38,671 bases of DNA from positions 1-38,671 of the forward strand of contig JACQZR010000094.1 in NCBI GenBank assembly GCA_016213775.1, in the 5' to 3' direction. Source of the DNA: Acidobacteriota bacterium (GTDB taxonomy: Bacteria; Acidobacteriota; Terriglobia; Bryobacterales; Bryobacteraceae). A model generated the notes under the pieces. The model was not told the origin of the DNA, searched no databases, and was given only the letters and a program-made list of their open reading frames with translations. Positions 1-8,700 of this stretch are shown piece after piece; positions within the stretch are counted from its first letter, which is position 1, and every line of letters begins with the position of its first letter. Both the position numbers and the translations under genes were made by a program.

Positions 1-1097
1 GCCGCCGGGCCGAACCGGGACACCGGAATCTGGTTGCCGGGGAAAGGAGTACGAGTGAGAGTGGATGTGCCAGTGGCCGGATCTCGCACGGTTGGGAACT
101 GGCTCAGGTCGCCGTTGCGCCATGTGGCCGGAGCAACCGCCGCAGTCGCCGGGCCGGCGATACGACGCTCGGTCTGCTCATAGTCCACAAAGAAGAACGT
201 CTTGTTCTTCTGGATGGGACCGCCGAACGTGCCGCCAAAAATATTCTGACGCAGCGCCTGACGTTGGGTGCGGGCGCGGTTGGCAAAGAAACCGTTGGCG
301 TCAAGCTTCTCGTTCCGCAGGAACTCGAACGCGTTGCCATGGAATTCGTTGGTGCCGCTCTTCATCGACATCACCACGCTCGCGCCGCCGACGTTGCCGA
401 ACTCGGCGCCGGCGTTACCGGTGACGACTTTCACTTCTTCCAGCGCATCCACATTCGGCTGATAGCCGATCTGGTTGTCGACGCTCTGGTTGATGTCCAC
501 ACCGTCAAGAATGAAGTTGTTGGTCTGCTCGCGGTTTCCGTTCACCTGGGGGCGGGAGCCGCTGCCCTGGAAACGGGAGGCCGTGTTCATTGCGCCGGGC
601 TGGGTGGAAACGGCGCCGGGAACGAGCAGCGTCAACGTCGCAAAGTTGCGCCCGTTCAGCGGAATGCTGGTGAGCTTGGTGGAAGACAGCGTATCGCCGG
701 TAGCCTGCGTTTCGGTTTGCAGCAGCGCACCGACGTCGGTGACTTCCACGGTCTGCGAAGTGTCGCCGATCTCGAGCTTCACGTCGATACGGGCGATCTG
801 GTTGGCTTCTACATTGAACGGCCCAATGACGGCCTTCTTGAAGCCCTTTGCCTCCATCGTTACTGTGTAGGGTCCCACTCTCAAGAATGGGAACGTGTAG
901 ATTCCTTCCGCGTTGGTCGTGGTAGTTGTACGAACATTGGTTTCCGTATTGGTTGCAGTGACGGTTCCGCCGGCTATAACGGCTCCGGATGGATCGCTCG
1001 CATTACCCGTGATCGACGCGGTAATGGTTTGAGCGGAAGCCAACCCCGTTAAGGCGAGAACGGCACAAAGAATCAACGTAAATTTGCGTGCCATCAT
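1..1097 (-). CDS. TonB-dependent receptor, Oar-like, N-terminal part (cut by window edge)
   Basis: Outer-membrane receptor of the Oar/SusC-like class, expected to import large substrates with TonB energy; the substrate is unknown. The frame runs open from a start at 1097 (or the adjacent ATG at 1094) off the left edge, giving about 365 residues. A signal peptide ends near residue 23 (GLASAQ). Residues about 25-110 form a carboxypeptidase-regulatory-like beta-sandwich (SGAVIAGGTVTATNTETN, then YTFPFLRVGPYTV). A plug domain follows, with the family signatures SIPLNGRNF, FILDGVDINQ and AGAEFGNVGGASV. The C-terminal barrel lies outside the window. A ribosome-binding site AGGAGC sits 4 bases before the first ATG. 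A 128-base gap separates it from the amidase gene upstream, so it probably has its own promoter. The family is confident; the substrate cannot be read from the sequence. Confidence 0.9.
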   Translation of the reverse strand, partial: MMARKFTLILCAVLALTGLASAQTITASITGNASDPSGAVIAGGTVTATNTETNVRTTTTTNAEGIYTFPFLRVGPYTVTMEAKGFKKAVIGPFNVEANQIARIDVKLEIGDTSQTVEVTDVGALLQTETQATGDTLSSTKLTSIPLNGRNFATLTLLVPGAVSTQPGAMNTASRFQGSGSRPQVNGNREQTNNFILDGVDINQSVDNQIGYQPNVDALEEVKVVTGNAGAEFGNVGGASVVMSMKSGTNEFHGNAFEFLRNEKLDANGFFANRARTQRQALRQNIFGGTFGGPIQKNKTFFFVDYEQTERRIAGPATAAVAPATWRNGDLSQFPTVRDPATGTSTLTRTPFPGNQIPVSRFGPA

Positions 1098-1158
1098 GCT
1101 TGCTCCTGAAATTGTTGCGAGACGGAGAGAGGCTATTGAACCTCACCCCCTTTTTTGT

Positions 1159-1164
1159 ATTGTA
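1159..1164 (-). promoter_or_regulatory. Possible -10 element for the partial TonB receptor gene
   Basis: Read on the minus strand the hexamer is TACAAT, a good -10 match, lying about 60 bases upstream of the receptor start. I see no convincing -35 hexamer 16-18 bases further upstream, so the call is tentative. Confidence 0.3.
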
Positions 1165-1225
1165 ACTGAAATAACCCCCCGGGCCTAGAGAAGAAGCGTT
1201 ACATTTGCGCAACTTGCGCGGCCCG

Positions 1226-2182
1226 CTAAAGCTTGGCGAGGGTGCCTGGTGTGGCGCCGTTGATCATGCTGCTGTAGCTGTTGCCCGCGCCGGGGGTCCA
1301 AACCTCGACGGTGCCGGTTTTGCGCCAGACGAAGGTGATCTTCTTGTCGGCCGCCATGAACCAATACGCGGAGCCCTCTGGGGCGTGCATGACGTCCTTG
1401 TTGGTTTTGGGCGCTTTCTTGGTGTAGCGGGCGCTGCCGCCTTTGTTGATGAGGTAGTATTCGGTCCTGCCGGAGTAGTCGAGACGCCACCAGCCTTCAA
1501 GCGCGGCGGCTTTGGCCGGATCCGGCGCCGGGTCGTCGACGGACCAGTGGATGATGGTGTAGGTGTAGCCGTCGTGAAGCCACCAGCTATCGTTGACCCA
1601 TGACAGCGGCGGAAAACGGCAGATGGTGTGGCAGGTAACGCCGCCAATCCGGGCCGAGTCAATCTTGCCCACATACATCGTGGAGTGGGCGTATGCCAGG
1701 CGTCCGCCATAATCGCCATCGGGGCTCACGTTGAAGTAGCCGACCATGTCTCCCTTCTTGGGGATGCCGGTGTCGATGACTTGTTGGGCTTTGGCGCGCT
1801 CCACCCGCTCGCAAAGGGTCTTTGTATCGCCTCGCTCCTGCAGTGTGTTCACCAGTCCGGTGACTCCGCGCTCATTGATCTTGGCTCCACCGGCGGTGAG
1901 ACAGAGGGAGAGGTAATGAGCACAGTCGGCGATGCCCTCCCAGGGGCTGATCAGTTTTTCCTCGATGGTGGACCCGACGGTCCGGCGAAAAACGGCCTTC
2001 TCGCGCCCCTTGCCGTCGTCTACAAACATCGGCTCCCACCCGTCGGCGGCCGGGGCTTTCAACCGCTTGCGCCACTGCTCAATCACGATCGCTTCGTTGC
2101 TCAGCCAGAACACACCGTCGTGGCAGGGAATGTTCCAGTGCTTCTTCGCGTAGTTGACCGCGTCGTCGCGATTGAATGCCAT
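1226..2182 (-). CDS. Cysteine amidase-like protein (NlpC/P60 / Amidase_6-type) with C-terminal beta domain
   Basis: A 318-residue protein that looks like a papain-fold amidase or peptidase. The core motif ADCAHYLSLCLTAGG (residues about 85-99) resembles the DCxxFxSxxLxxGG nucleophile region of Amidase_6/NlpC-P60 enzymes, giving Cys87 as likely nucleophile; AYAHSTMYVG (about 163-172) supplies His166 and VTCHTICRF a further His185. From about residue 228 (GWWRLDYSGRTEYYLINK) a separate, aromatic-rich, probably all-beta domain of about 90 residues ends the protein. No signal peptide is visible, which is odd for a cell-wall enzyme and suggests either a cytoplasmic role or export by a dedicated system. 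A strong AGAGGAGG site lies 8 bases before the start and overlaps the end of the upstream DUF6438 gene, 17 bases away, so the two are probably co-translated. The substrate is unknown. Confidence 0.65.
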   Translation of the reverse strand: MAFNRDDAVNYAKKHWNIPCHDGVFWLSNEAIVIEQWRKRLKAPAADGWEPMFVDDGKGREKAVFRRTVGSTIEEKLISPWEGIADCAHYLSLCLTAGGAKINERGVTGLVNTLQERGDTKTLCERVERAKAQQVIDTGIPKKGDMVGYFNVSPDGDYGGRLAYAHSTMYVGKIDSARIGGVTCHTICRFPPLSWVNDSWWLHDGYTYTIIHWSVDDPAPDPAKAAALEGWWRLDYSGRTEYYLINKGGSARYTKKAPKTNKDVMHAPEGSAYWFMAADKKITFVWRKTGTVEVWTPGAGNSYSSMINGATPGTLAKL

Positions 2183-2199
2183 TCTCGATGCCTCCTCTG

Positions 2200-2679
2200 T
2201 TATTTGATCCAGCGAACAGAATTCACGGCGCGATCGATGCGTTCCTCAAGTCCCTTGAGTTGATCCGGGACCTTGCCTTTGCAGCGCAGATCATGGAGCA
2301 CTGTCTTGGATTTGCCGGCAGTGGCAACGGAGAGAATCGCGGTGGGTGCGTCGGACAGAACGGAATCGCACCCGGCGGTGGAGCCGTAGCCCAGACGGTC
2401 CGGCAGGCGGTAGAACCCGGCCGCATCCACATCCTTGAGCAGAGCGCCCAACGCTTCGCGGGTAATCGAGGACTTGATCAGACCCGTCCGTTTGACGTTG
2501 TAGCGCCCATCGTAGATGACGGACCCGTCAGCGAAGATGACGAGGTTGTAGACGGCGCAACGTTTCTCGCATGCTCCGCGTTGCAGCGTGATCAAAGTAT
2601 CGGCGGGTAGTTCATCCGTTTTGACCGTCTGCGATGCGAATGCGCAACCGGCCGCCGCCATCAGCAGTAACAGTTTCAT
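2200..2679 (-). CDS. Secreted DUF6438-like protein
   Basis: A 159-residue exported protein. The N-terminus is a hydrophobic signal (MKLLLLMAAAGCAFAS); cleavage after AFA is likely, and AAGC could also act as a weak lipobox. The body carries the DUF6438 signature: an ITLQRGACEKRCAVYNL stretch with two close cysteines, followed by VIFADGSVIYDGRYNV and a helical part (ITREALGALLKDVDAAGFYRL). The family has no assigned biochemical function that I know of. It ends 17 bases before the cysteine amidase gene and starts 32 bases after the SelA-like gene, so it is probably in the same transcript. A periplasmic protein paired with an amidase could be an inhibitor or immunity partner, but nothing in the sequence proves this. 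Confidence 0.7.
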   Translation of the reverse strand: MKLLLLMAAAGCAFASQTVKTDELPADTLITLQRGACEKRCAVYNLVIFADGSVIYDGRYNVKRTGLIKSSITREALGALLKDVDAAGFYRLPDRLGYGSTAGCDSVLSDAPTAILSVATAGKSKTVLHDLRCKGKVPDQLKGLEERIDRAVNSVRWIK

Positions 2680-2711
2680 AGCCCGTCCCTTGCCGTCGAT
2701 TATAGCGCCGC

Positions 2712-3899
2712 TCAGTAGCGGAGCAGCGGCTTCACGCGGGCCGCGATGTGCTGTTCATCGCCCTCTTTGAGACACCATGGCGAGAAGGACACGATGCCGT
2801 TGCAGACACGCGAGGGGTCGGCGTGTACGCTGGGGCTGCCGCGCTCCAGTTCGATGCAGAGTTGCATGGCGGTGAGCGGCGCGTTGGCCGTGAGATGCAG
2901 TTCCAGTTTGGGGACGGCTCCGCCAGTCACCTGGATGCGAGCATGGTCCACACCTTCCAATCCGGCGTGCAGGCGCTGGATGATAGCGGCAAAGCGGCGC
3001 GTGCGGGCTTCGCCGGATTCGGAGGCGAAGTTCTGCAACGCCACCAGCAATCCGATGATGGTCTCTTTGCCAACTTTACAGGGCCGTCCGATGCCGTGTT
3101 GCGGGGCGCCGGCGAGGCGGTCCTTGTCGATGAGCGCTTTCGGAGGAGCCCACTGCTCCCAGTAGATGTCGAGATCGAGGTGCTGCAGTAGCGCGCTCAT
3201 GATCAGATCGCGCTTGCCCGCAAGGATACCGGAGCCTTGCGGTCCTCCAATCGCTTTGCCGCCGCTGAAGGCGACCAGGTCCGCACCTTCGCTGATGAAG
3301 CGGCGCAGATTCGAGACCGGCGGCAATTGACCGGCCGCATCCACCAGCACCGGCACTCCGGCTTCATGCGCTACTCGAACCACATCCGCGAGTGCGGGCT
3401 GCGCGGCTCCGCCGGCAACGTGGACGACGGCGGCAGTATTGGCGGTGATGGCCTGTTGGATCTCCCACGCTTCGGCATCGCGCACGCCCGCTCCGGCGTA
3501 GCGGTCCGGCAGGCCCACTTCGACGATGTGTGCGCCCGTGGTGCGAACAGCGTGATCGTAGAAGTTGCGCTGGCTGCGGACCATGATGACTTCGTTCTTC
3601 ATGCCGCGAGCGTCGGGCAGTCGCGACATCTTGCCAGGGTCCAGGCCTGCGACGCAGGCGGCGGTGCCCATCAGCAATCCGGCGGCAGCGCCAGAGGTGA
3701 CGATGCCTGCTTCGGCGCCGGTAACTTCCGCGATCACCTTGCTGGCGCCGGCGTGCAACTCCGTCATCTCCACACAGTAGGTGGCGGCTTCGGTCATCGC
3801 CGCGGCGACATCGGGAGCGAGAAAGCCGCCGGAAAGCCGTGTGGACGGGCCTTTCGCGTTGATGATGGTGCGGACGGCGAACCGGTCATAGATGCTCAT
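2712..3899 (-). CDS. SelA-related PLP-dependent enzyme (lyase/aminotransferase superfamily)
   Basis: A 395-residue fold-type I PLP enzyme of the SelA/DgaE-like group. Visible landmarks: the ASKVIAEVTGAEAGIVTSGAAAG cofactor-phosphate region near residues 52-74, PVLVDAAGQLPP with Asp187 to pair with the pyridine nitrogen, and the internal-aldimine lysine Lys215 in LVAFSGGKAIGGPQGSGIL. Relatives in this group include D-glucosaminate-6-phosphate ammonia-lyase and uncharacterised sugar-acid or amino-acid lyases. It lacks the extra N-terminal domain of true selenocysteine synthase, and no selB or selC is nearby, so I do not call it selA. Its start overlaps the end of the TIR-like gene by 14 bases, which implies translational coupling. 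The substrate is undetermined. Confidence 0.8.
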   Translation of the reverse strand: MSIYDRFAVRTIINAKGPSTRLSGGFLAPDVAAAMTEAATYCVEMTELHAGASKVIAEVTGAEAGIVTSGAAAGLLMGTAACVAGLDPGKMSRLPDARGMKNEVIMVRSQRNFYDHAVRTTGAHIVEVGLPDRYAGAGVRDAEAWEIQQAITANTAAVVHVAGGAAQPALADVVRVAHEAGVPVLVDAAGQLPPVSNLRRFISEGADLVAFSGGKAIGGPQGSGILAGKRDLIMSALLQHLDLDIYWEQWAPPKALIDKDRLAGAPQHGIGRPCKVGKETIIGLLVALQNFASESGEARTRRFAAIIQRLHAGLEGVDHARIQVTGGAVPKLELHLTANAPLTAMQLCIELERGSPSVHADPSRVCNGIVSFSPWCLKEGDEQHIAARVKPLLRY

Positions 3900-4503
3900 G
3901 CTTCGGCGCTCCTCTTCGTTTCTTCCTCAGCCATCTCTCGACGATTTCCGAATAGTCCATGTGAGTCAGTTCGCCGGGTTGTCTGTGCAGCCTCTTGCAT
4001 AAGCGAGGCAGATTCGACTGAAAGGCATCATAGCGAGCAACCAGATTGGCCCCGCCTGGAAGCCTTGGTGCTCGCGAGGCCGCAGCCAGCCAATTCCTCA
4101 CTTCGATGATTGCTTGCGCCGGCTCTCCATGGTGGCAATGAATGTCTTGTCCCGACAAGTCAGAGACAGAGGCGCGATAGCGGTACGGATCGCTGTCAAG
4201 AATCAGACAGATTTTCTCATTCAGTGGGGGGCTCCCATAGAACTTGCATCCGAGGAAGATGCCGAGTTCCAAGGGCATGTTGAACCGAGGCAGATTGGTC
4301 GACCGGCTTAGGGAAACAGCGGAGAGGTCGTGAATGCCGTATGCGCACTCTGAGATGATCCGCACGATCTTGTGAAGACGTGTTTCGCTAGCGTCGTCCA
4401 CCTCGAGCGCGCAGCGCGGGTCGAATCCGAGCTCGTGAATGGCGAAGATTATCGCCCGAAAGATGGGCAGATAGGCGGGATCAAAAGGGCAATTGACGAA
4501 CAC
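3886..4503 (-). CDS. TIR-like / nucleosidase-like small protein (MFVNCPFD family)
   Basis: About 205 residues; no function is known to me for this family. It opens with FVNCPFDPAYLPIF, then AIHELGFDPRCALE, a basic RLHKIVRIISEC helix, GIHDLS and FNMPLELGIFLGCKF. This order (strand, helix, DxS after the fourth strand, then a helix containing Glu79 in PLELG) resembles TIR and nucleoside-deoxyribosyltransferase-like Rossmann folds, in which the equivalent Glu is catalytic. The C-terminal 60 residues are helical and basic. The GTG at 4503 has no visible ribosome-binding site; an in-frame CTG at 4530-4528 lies 6 bases after AGGAG and would add nine residues. An in-frame TGA excludes any longer start. 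It lies directly after the DUF2188 gene and overlaps the PLP-enzyme gene. NAD- or nucleotide-cleaving activity is an inference. Confidence 0.6.
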   Translation of the reverse strand: MFVNCPFDPAYLPIFRAIIFAIHELGFDPRCALEVDDASETRLHKIVRIISECAYGIHDLSAVSLSRSTNLPRFNMPLELGIFLGCKFYGSPPLNEKICLILDSDPYRYRASVSDLSGQDIHCHHGEPAQAIIEVRNWLAAASRAPRLPGGANLVARYDAFQSNLPRLCKRLHRQPGELTHMDYSEIVERWLRKKRRGAPKHEHL

Positions 4504-4531
4504 CGCATTGTTGCTTTCAGACCCGAACAGA

Positions 4532-4831
4532 TCAGTCTCCTCCCAACTGCTCGCGCATCACAGCATCAATGGCCGCATCAATGGCCGCCGTGCCGAGCGA
4601 ACTTCTCAAGCGAGACCGATGAATGGGCGGATCGCCGTAGTGCTCCCGGGAATAGATCCTGCCGTTCGGGGCGTACACCAGGATCATCCCAAGCTCAATT
4701 CCTTTCATAATCGCCCGGGCGGCGCGAATCGCTTCCCTCTTGGTTGCGTAAACAGGCCGGTTGGGAGAACTGCCGCGGCGCACCTCCCACCCGCCGTCCC
4801 GCGGAGTGACCTTCACAGTGGTTCTTGGCAT
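4532..4831 (-). CDS. DUF2188-domain protein
   Basis: A 99-residue protein. The start chosen is the ATG at 4831, preceded by AGGAGC 3 bases away; a longer open frame to 4957 has no family similarity before this point. Residues about 5-65 match the DUF2188 pattern: VTPRDGGWEVRRG, a conserved alanine-rich helix (TKREAIRAARAI) and VYAPNGRIYSREHYG. The remaining 30 residues are helical and alanine-rich. The family is small, widespread and uncharacterised. It is the first gene of a compact minus-strand run, and its stop codon is followed after one base by the possible CTG start of the TIR-like gene, so the two proteins are probably made together. Confidence 0.7.
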   Translation of the reverse strand: MPRTTVKVTPRDGGWEVRRGSSPNRPVYATKREAIRAARAIMKGIELGMILVYAPNGRIYSREHYGDPPIHRSRLRSSLGTAAIDAAIDAVMREQLGGD

Positions 4832-5024
4832 AACGCTCCTAACGGATATGATAGCCCTATGAAACATCGGAACCCCGCCGGGCGATGTTGCAGGCAGGCG
4901 CTGGCTGGGCGGCCGTTCCAGCGAGCGCGCATCCGGTGCTTCGGGGATCCCGTACACGCGAGCGTCGCCGCTCAGTAGAGGACCGCCCTTCGAGGCGTAC
5001 CCATCTCACGACGCCCGGCAGTCG

Positions 5025-5030
5025 TATAAT
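5025..5030 (+). promoter_or_regulatory. Possible -10 element for the DUF1080-like gene
   Basis: A perfect TATAAT hexamer 34 bases upstream of the start at 5065. The -35 position is poor, so promoter strength is uncertain. Confidence 0.4.
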
Positions 5031-5064
5031 AGGCCTCGTTCGCCTGAATCAGGAAGGTCTCCCA

Positions 5065-5685
5065 ATGAAACACACTCTCGCACTGGCGGCTCTGCTCGCC
5101 ATCACTCCCGCGCTGTTCGCGCAAGCACCGAAAGGCTGGAAGATGCGGGTCGACCGCTCCGAGTCGGCATCGGATCCGGATGCTCCCGGCAACATCAAGT
5201 TCGTTGCGGAAGGCTCCGGCTTCCACGCCACCAACCCGCAGGCCGCCACCTACTGGAATCCCGCGCACACGGCGAAGGGCAATTATACGCTCAAGGGGAA
5301 CTTCACGCTGGTGAAGCCCAGTGGCCACGCCAACTACTACGGGCTGGTGTTCGGCGGAAAGGATCTGGAAGGCGGCATGCAGAACTACCTCTATTTCCTT
5401 GTTGCGCAGAACGGCACGTTCCTCGTGAAGCGGCGCGAAGGAGCATCCACCAGCAACGTAAAGGGACGCACGCCGCACGATGCGGTAAAGAAGCCGGACG
5501 ACAGCGGCAAATCGGTCAATGCTCTGGAAGTGCGCGTCGCCGCTGATAAGGTCGATTTCGTCGTCAATGGCGTCACAGTGCATTCCGAAGCCAAGAGCGG
5601 CGCGATGGCCGTCACCGATGGCATCTACGGCATCCGCGTGAATCACCAGTTGGAAGTCCGGATAGACGGATTCAGCGCCAAGTAG
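5065..5685 (+). CDS. Secreted DUF1080 / 3-keto-disaccharide hydrolase-like protein
   Basis: A 206-residue exported protein. The ATG at 5065 follows AGGAAGG by 7 bases and begins a clear signal peptide (MKHTLALAALLAITPALFAQ). The mature part looks like a concanavalin-type beta-sandwich of the DUF1080/GH16-like kind: FVAEGSGFHATNPQAATYW, NYTLKGNFTL, YYGLVFGGKDL, YLYFLVAQNGTFLVKRREG, VNALEVRVAADKVDFVVNGV. It is shorter than most catalytic DUF1080 proteins and shows no recognisable active-site acid pair, so a glycan-binding role is as likely as hydrolysis. It stands alone between divergent and downstream genes, with a TATAAT box just upstream. The fold assignment is moderately sure; the substrate is unknown. 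Confidence 0.65.
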   Translation: MKHTLALAALLAITPALFAQAPKGWKMRVDRSESASDPDAPGNIKFVAEGSGFHATNPQAATYWNPAHTAKGNYTLKGNFTLVKPSGHANYYGLVFGGKDLEGGMQNYLYFLVAQNGTFLVKRREGASTSNVKGRTPHDAVKKPDDSGKSVNALEVRVAADKVDFVVNGVTVHSEAKSGAMAVTDGIYGIRVNHQLEVRIDGFSAK

Positions 5686-5724
5686 GCGCCTGGACACGCC
5701 GGGGACACGCGGCCGCTGAAATTT

Positions 5725-5753
5725 TTGACTTTCTACCTGCGCTCCAATATAAT
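5725..5753 (+). promoter_or_regulatory. Sigma-70-type promoter of the Oar-like receptor gene
   Basis: TTGACT (5725-5730) and TATAAT (5748-5753) are separated by exactly 17 bases. This is one mismatch from consensus with ideal spacing, 35 bases before the ATG at 5788. It also argues against the longer in-frame start at 5725, which would lie inside the promoter. Confidence 0.7.
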
Positions 5754-5787
5754 CCCTCCCATTGGACCGTTCTCTGGGAGTCTCACC

Positions 5788-8700
5788 ATGTTTCTGTTGA
5801 GAGCGCTTCTCGTCGTAACACTCACGGCCTTGTTGGCCTCCTCACAAACCACCGGCGGCGCGACCCTTGTCGGCACCGTCACCGATTCCTCCGGCGCCAT
5901 CATCCCTGCCGCGAAGGTAAACGTCGTCAACACCGCAACCGCCTTCGTTTCGGAAACCATCACTTCCGCGGAAGGCTCTTACTACATCCCTTACCTCAGC
6001 CCGGGCAGCTACCGGCTCACTATCGAGGCCGGCGGGTTCAGGAAATACGTGCGCGATGGCGTCACGCTACGTACGAACGAAACGCCACGCATCGACGTCA
6101 CGCTGGAAGTGGGCCAACTCAGCGATACGGTGAACGTGCAAGCGGCCACGCCGCTGCTGGAAACCGAAACCTCGCTCACCGGGCAAATTATGGAAGGCGA
6201 GACCGTGGTGAAACTGCCCGTCATGCAGAAGGGCATCAAGCGAATGACCCTCTACATGCCTGGTCTCAACGTGATCAACGGCCTCCATCCGGATGGCCAG
6301 CGGGAGCGCAGCCTCGGCCTCACGCTCGACGGGGTGAGCGGCAAAGAACCGGTGCGTGGTGCGGTCAACGACGATCAGCGCATCATGACCGGCACACTAG
6401 ACATGATCCAGGAATTCAAGATGGTGACCACCGGCATGCCCGCGGAGTTCGGACATCAGGGTGGCGGCATACTCTCGGCGGTGTACAAATCCGGCACCAA
6501 CGGATTCCACGGCTCGGCGGAGGATCGCTACCTCAATGGCAACCTGGTTCACCGGCAGTATTTCGATCAGCTCAAGCGTTGCGACGTTGGCTTGCCCTGC
6601 AATCCGTGGAGCTATCACGAAATGTCGGCCACCGCCGGCGGCCCGGTGTACCTGCCCAGGATTTACAACGGCAAAAACCGCACGTTCTGGTTTTTCGGAT
6701 TCCAACGCCATCATGAGAAAGTTTCGGAAACCGCGATCACGAATGTTCCGACGCAGGACATGTACAACGGCGACTTCAGCTTTGGCGGGCGCGGTTTTCC
6801 CCTCTACGATCCCGACACCACGCGGGTCATTCAGAACGCCAACGGAACCACTTCCTATGTTCGCAGTCCATTCGCGCAGAACCGCATTCCTACCGCACGC
6901 TTCGATCCCGCGGTGAAGAAATTCCTCTCCTACAATCCCTGGACTCCTGCGAACCGGCCCGGCGTGGTAACACCGGGCGGCGTGACGCAGGACCTCGTTC
7001 TGCCCACCAAAGGACGCTACTACTTCAACCGCTTCGACACCAAGGTGGACCATCAGTTCCACACGAATCACCGCATCTTCGGACGCTTCTCGCGAATGCG
7101 CAACCGCGCGCCTGGCCGCTATTCGACTGACGTCAACTGGTCTCTCTATGACCCAGTAATGGTTCTGCCCAATGATTTCACCAACATCGTTCTGTCCGAT
7201 ACCTATACGTTTTCGCCGTCCGTGATCAACGAATTCCGGTTGGGCTTCAACCGCCGGCACGAGACAAAAGATCCGGCGAGCTACGGTCAGGATTGGGCTT
7301 CGCAGCTTGGCATTCCGAACGCCGACCCAACCACTTTTCCGCGCCTGGTCACTGGATTCAACGGTAACCCTGGCGGCCGTTTTCAAAACGTGGCGGAAGA
7401 CTTCACAATGCAGGAGAACCTGACGAAGGTGACCGGCCGGCACACGATTAAAGGCGGCTACGAAGTGGTACGGACGCGGTACAACGCGCTGGCCGAAGCA
7501 TTGCCATCAGGCGTATACAATTTCAGCGGCACGGAGCAGCCTTTCACTCCCAACACGGGAAACACCTTCGCAAGCTTTCTGCTAGGAAACGTGTCGAGCG
7601 CCCAGTTCACGCGTAATCAGGCAACGTGGCTGCCGCGCTGGTGGAGCCACGCGATCTACATTCAGGATGATTTCCGCCCCATAAAGAACCTGACCATCAA
7701 CATCGGATTGCGCTGGTCCTACGAATCGCCCTTCTCAACTAAGTACGGGCAGCAGTCGCAATTTGATCCCGCGGCCATCGATCCGGCGAGCGGACGCATG
7801 GGCGCGATTGTGCACGGCAGCGGGCTTCTGTCGTCGAAGGACCTAAACAACTTCCAGCCGCGGCTGGGCCTGGCGTGGAACTTCAGACCGAAGATGGTGT
7901 TCCGCTCGAGCTTTTCGTTGATCAGCATCGACAGCTTCACAAACGACCTGAATCAGAACTTTGAAGAATACATCGCCACCGCGAACGTGCAGTCCCCCGC
8001 GGGCGACCCGCGTCCGGTGTTCAAACTCTCGCAAGGTCCGCCGCGCATTAACTTCGCCACCGCCGCCGACGGCAGCGTGCCATATATCGGGACCAACTAC
8101 GGTTCGCGCAACACCACCTGGTACGATCCCAATTTCCGCACGCCATACATCATGAATTGGTCCGCCGGCTTCCAGTATCAATTCGCCCAGACCTGGCTGA
8201 TGGAGGCTCTCTACCAGGGCGCTGCCGGGGTGAAGCTGATGAACACCTGGAACACCAACGTGCTCCCCATCAGCGCATTTCCATATCCCAGCGATCCGGT
8301 CCGCACGGAAACCATGCGCCAACAGTTTCAAAACTTCAAGCCGTTTCCTCAATTCGGCAACGTGAACCTGGTAAGCAACTTCGGCCACAACACCTACCAC
8401 GCCGCCACGCTGCGTTTCGAGAAGCGCTATTCGCGAGGGGTGACGCTGAATTCGTTCTACACGTGGTCAAAGACGATCAACAACGGCGACAATGACGGTG
8501 CGGCGAGCGGTATCACGTACTACAACCGGAGCCTGGAAAAAGCGCGCGCCAACTACGATATCCATCACCGCTGGGTGAGCACCATCACCACCGAATTGCC
8601 GTTCGGCAAGGGGCGCAAGTGGATGAATGGCGGCGGTGTGAAGAACGCCGTGTTGGGGGGATGGGAACTCGTGTTCATCCAGACCTTCCAGACTGGCCCG

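Noticed and set aside
264-1052. Long plus-strand open frames opposite the first TonB receptor
   Set aside because: They are antisense shadows of a clear receptor frame on the minus strand; their products show no domain and are rich in Gly, Ala, Val and Arg, as expected from reversed GC-rich codons.
2712-3899. True selenocysteine synthase (selA)
   Set aside because: The protein is shorter than SelA, lacks its N-terminal domain, and no selB, selC or UGA-containing selenoprotein gene is visible nearby.
6397-7443. 348-codon minus-strand frame inside the Oar-like receptor
   Set aside because: The plus-strand receptor frame is complete and has family motifs throughout; the antisense product has none.
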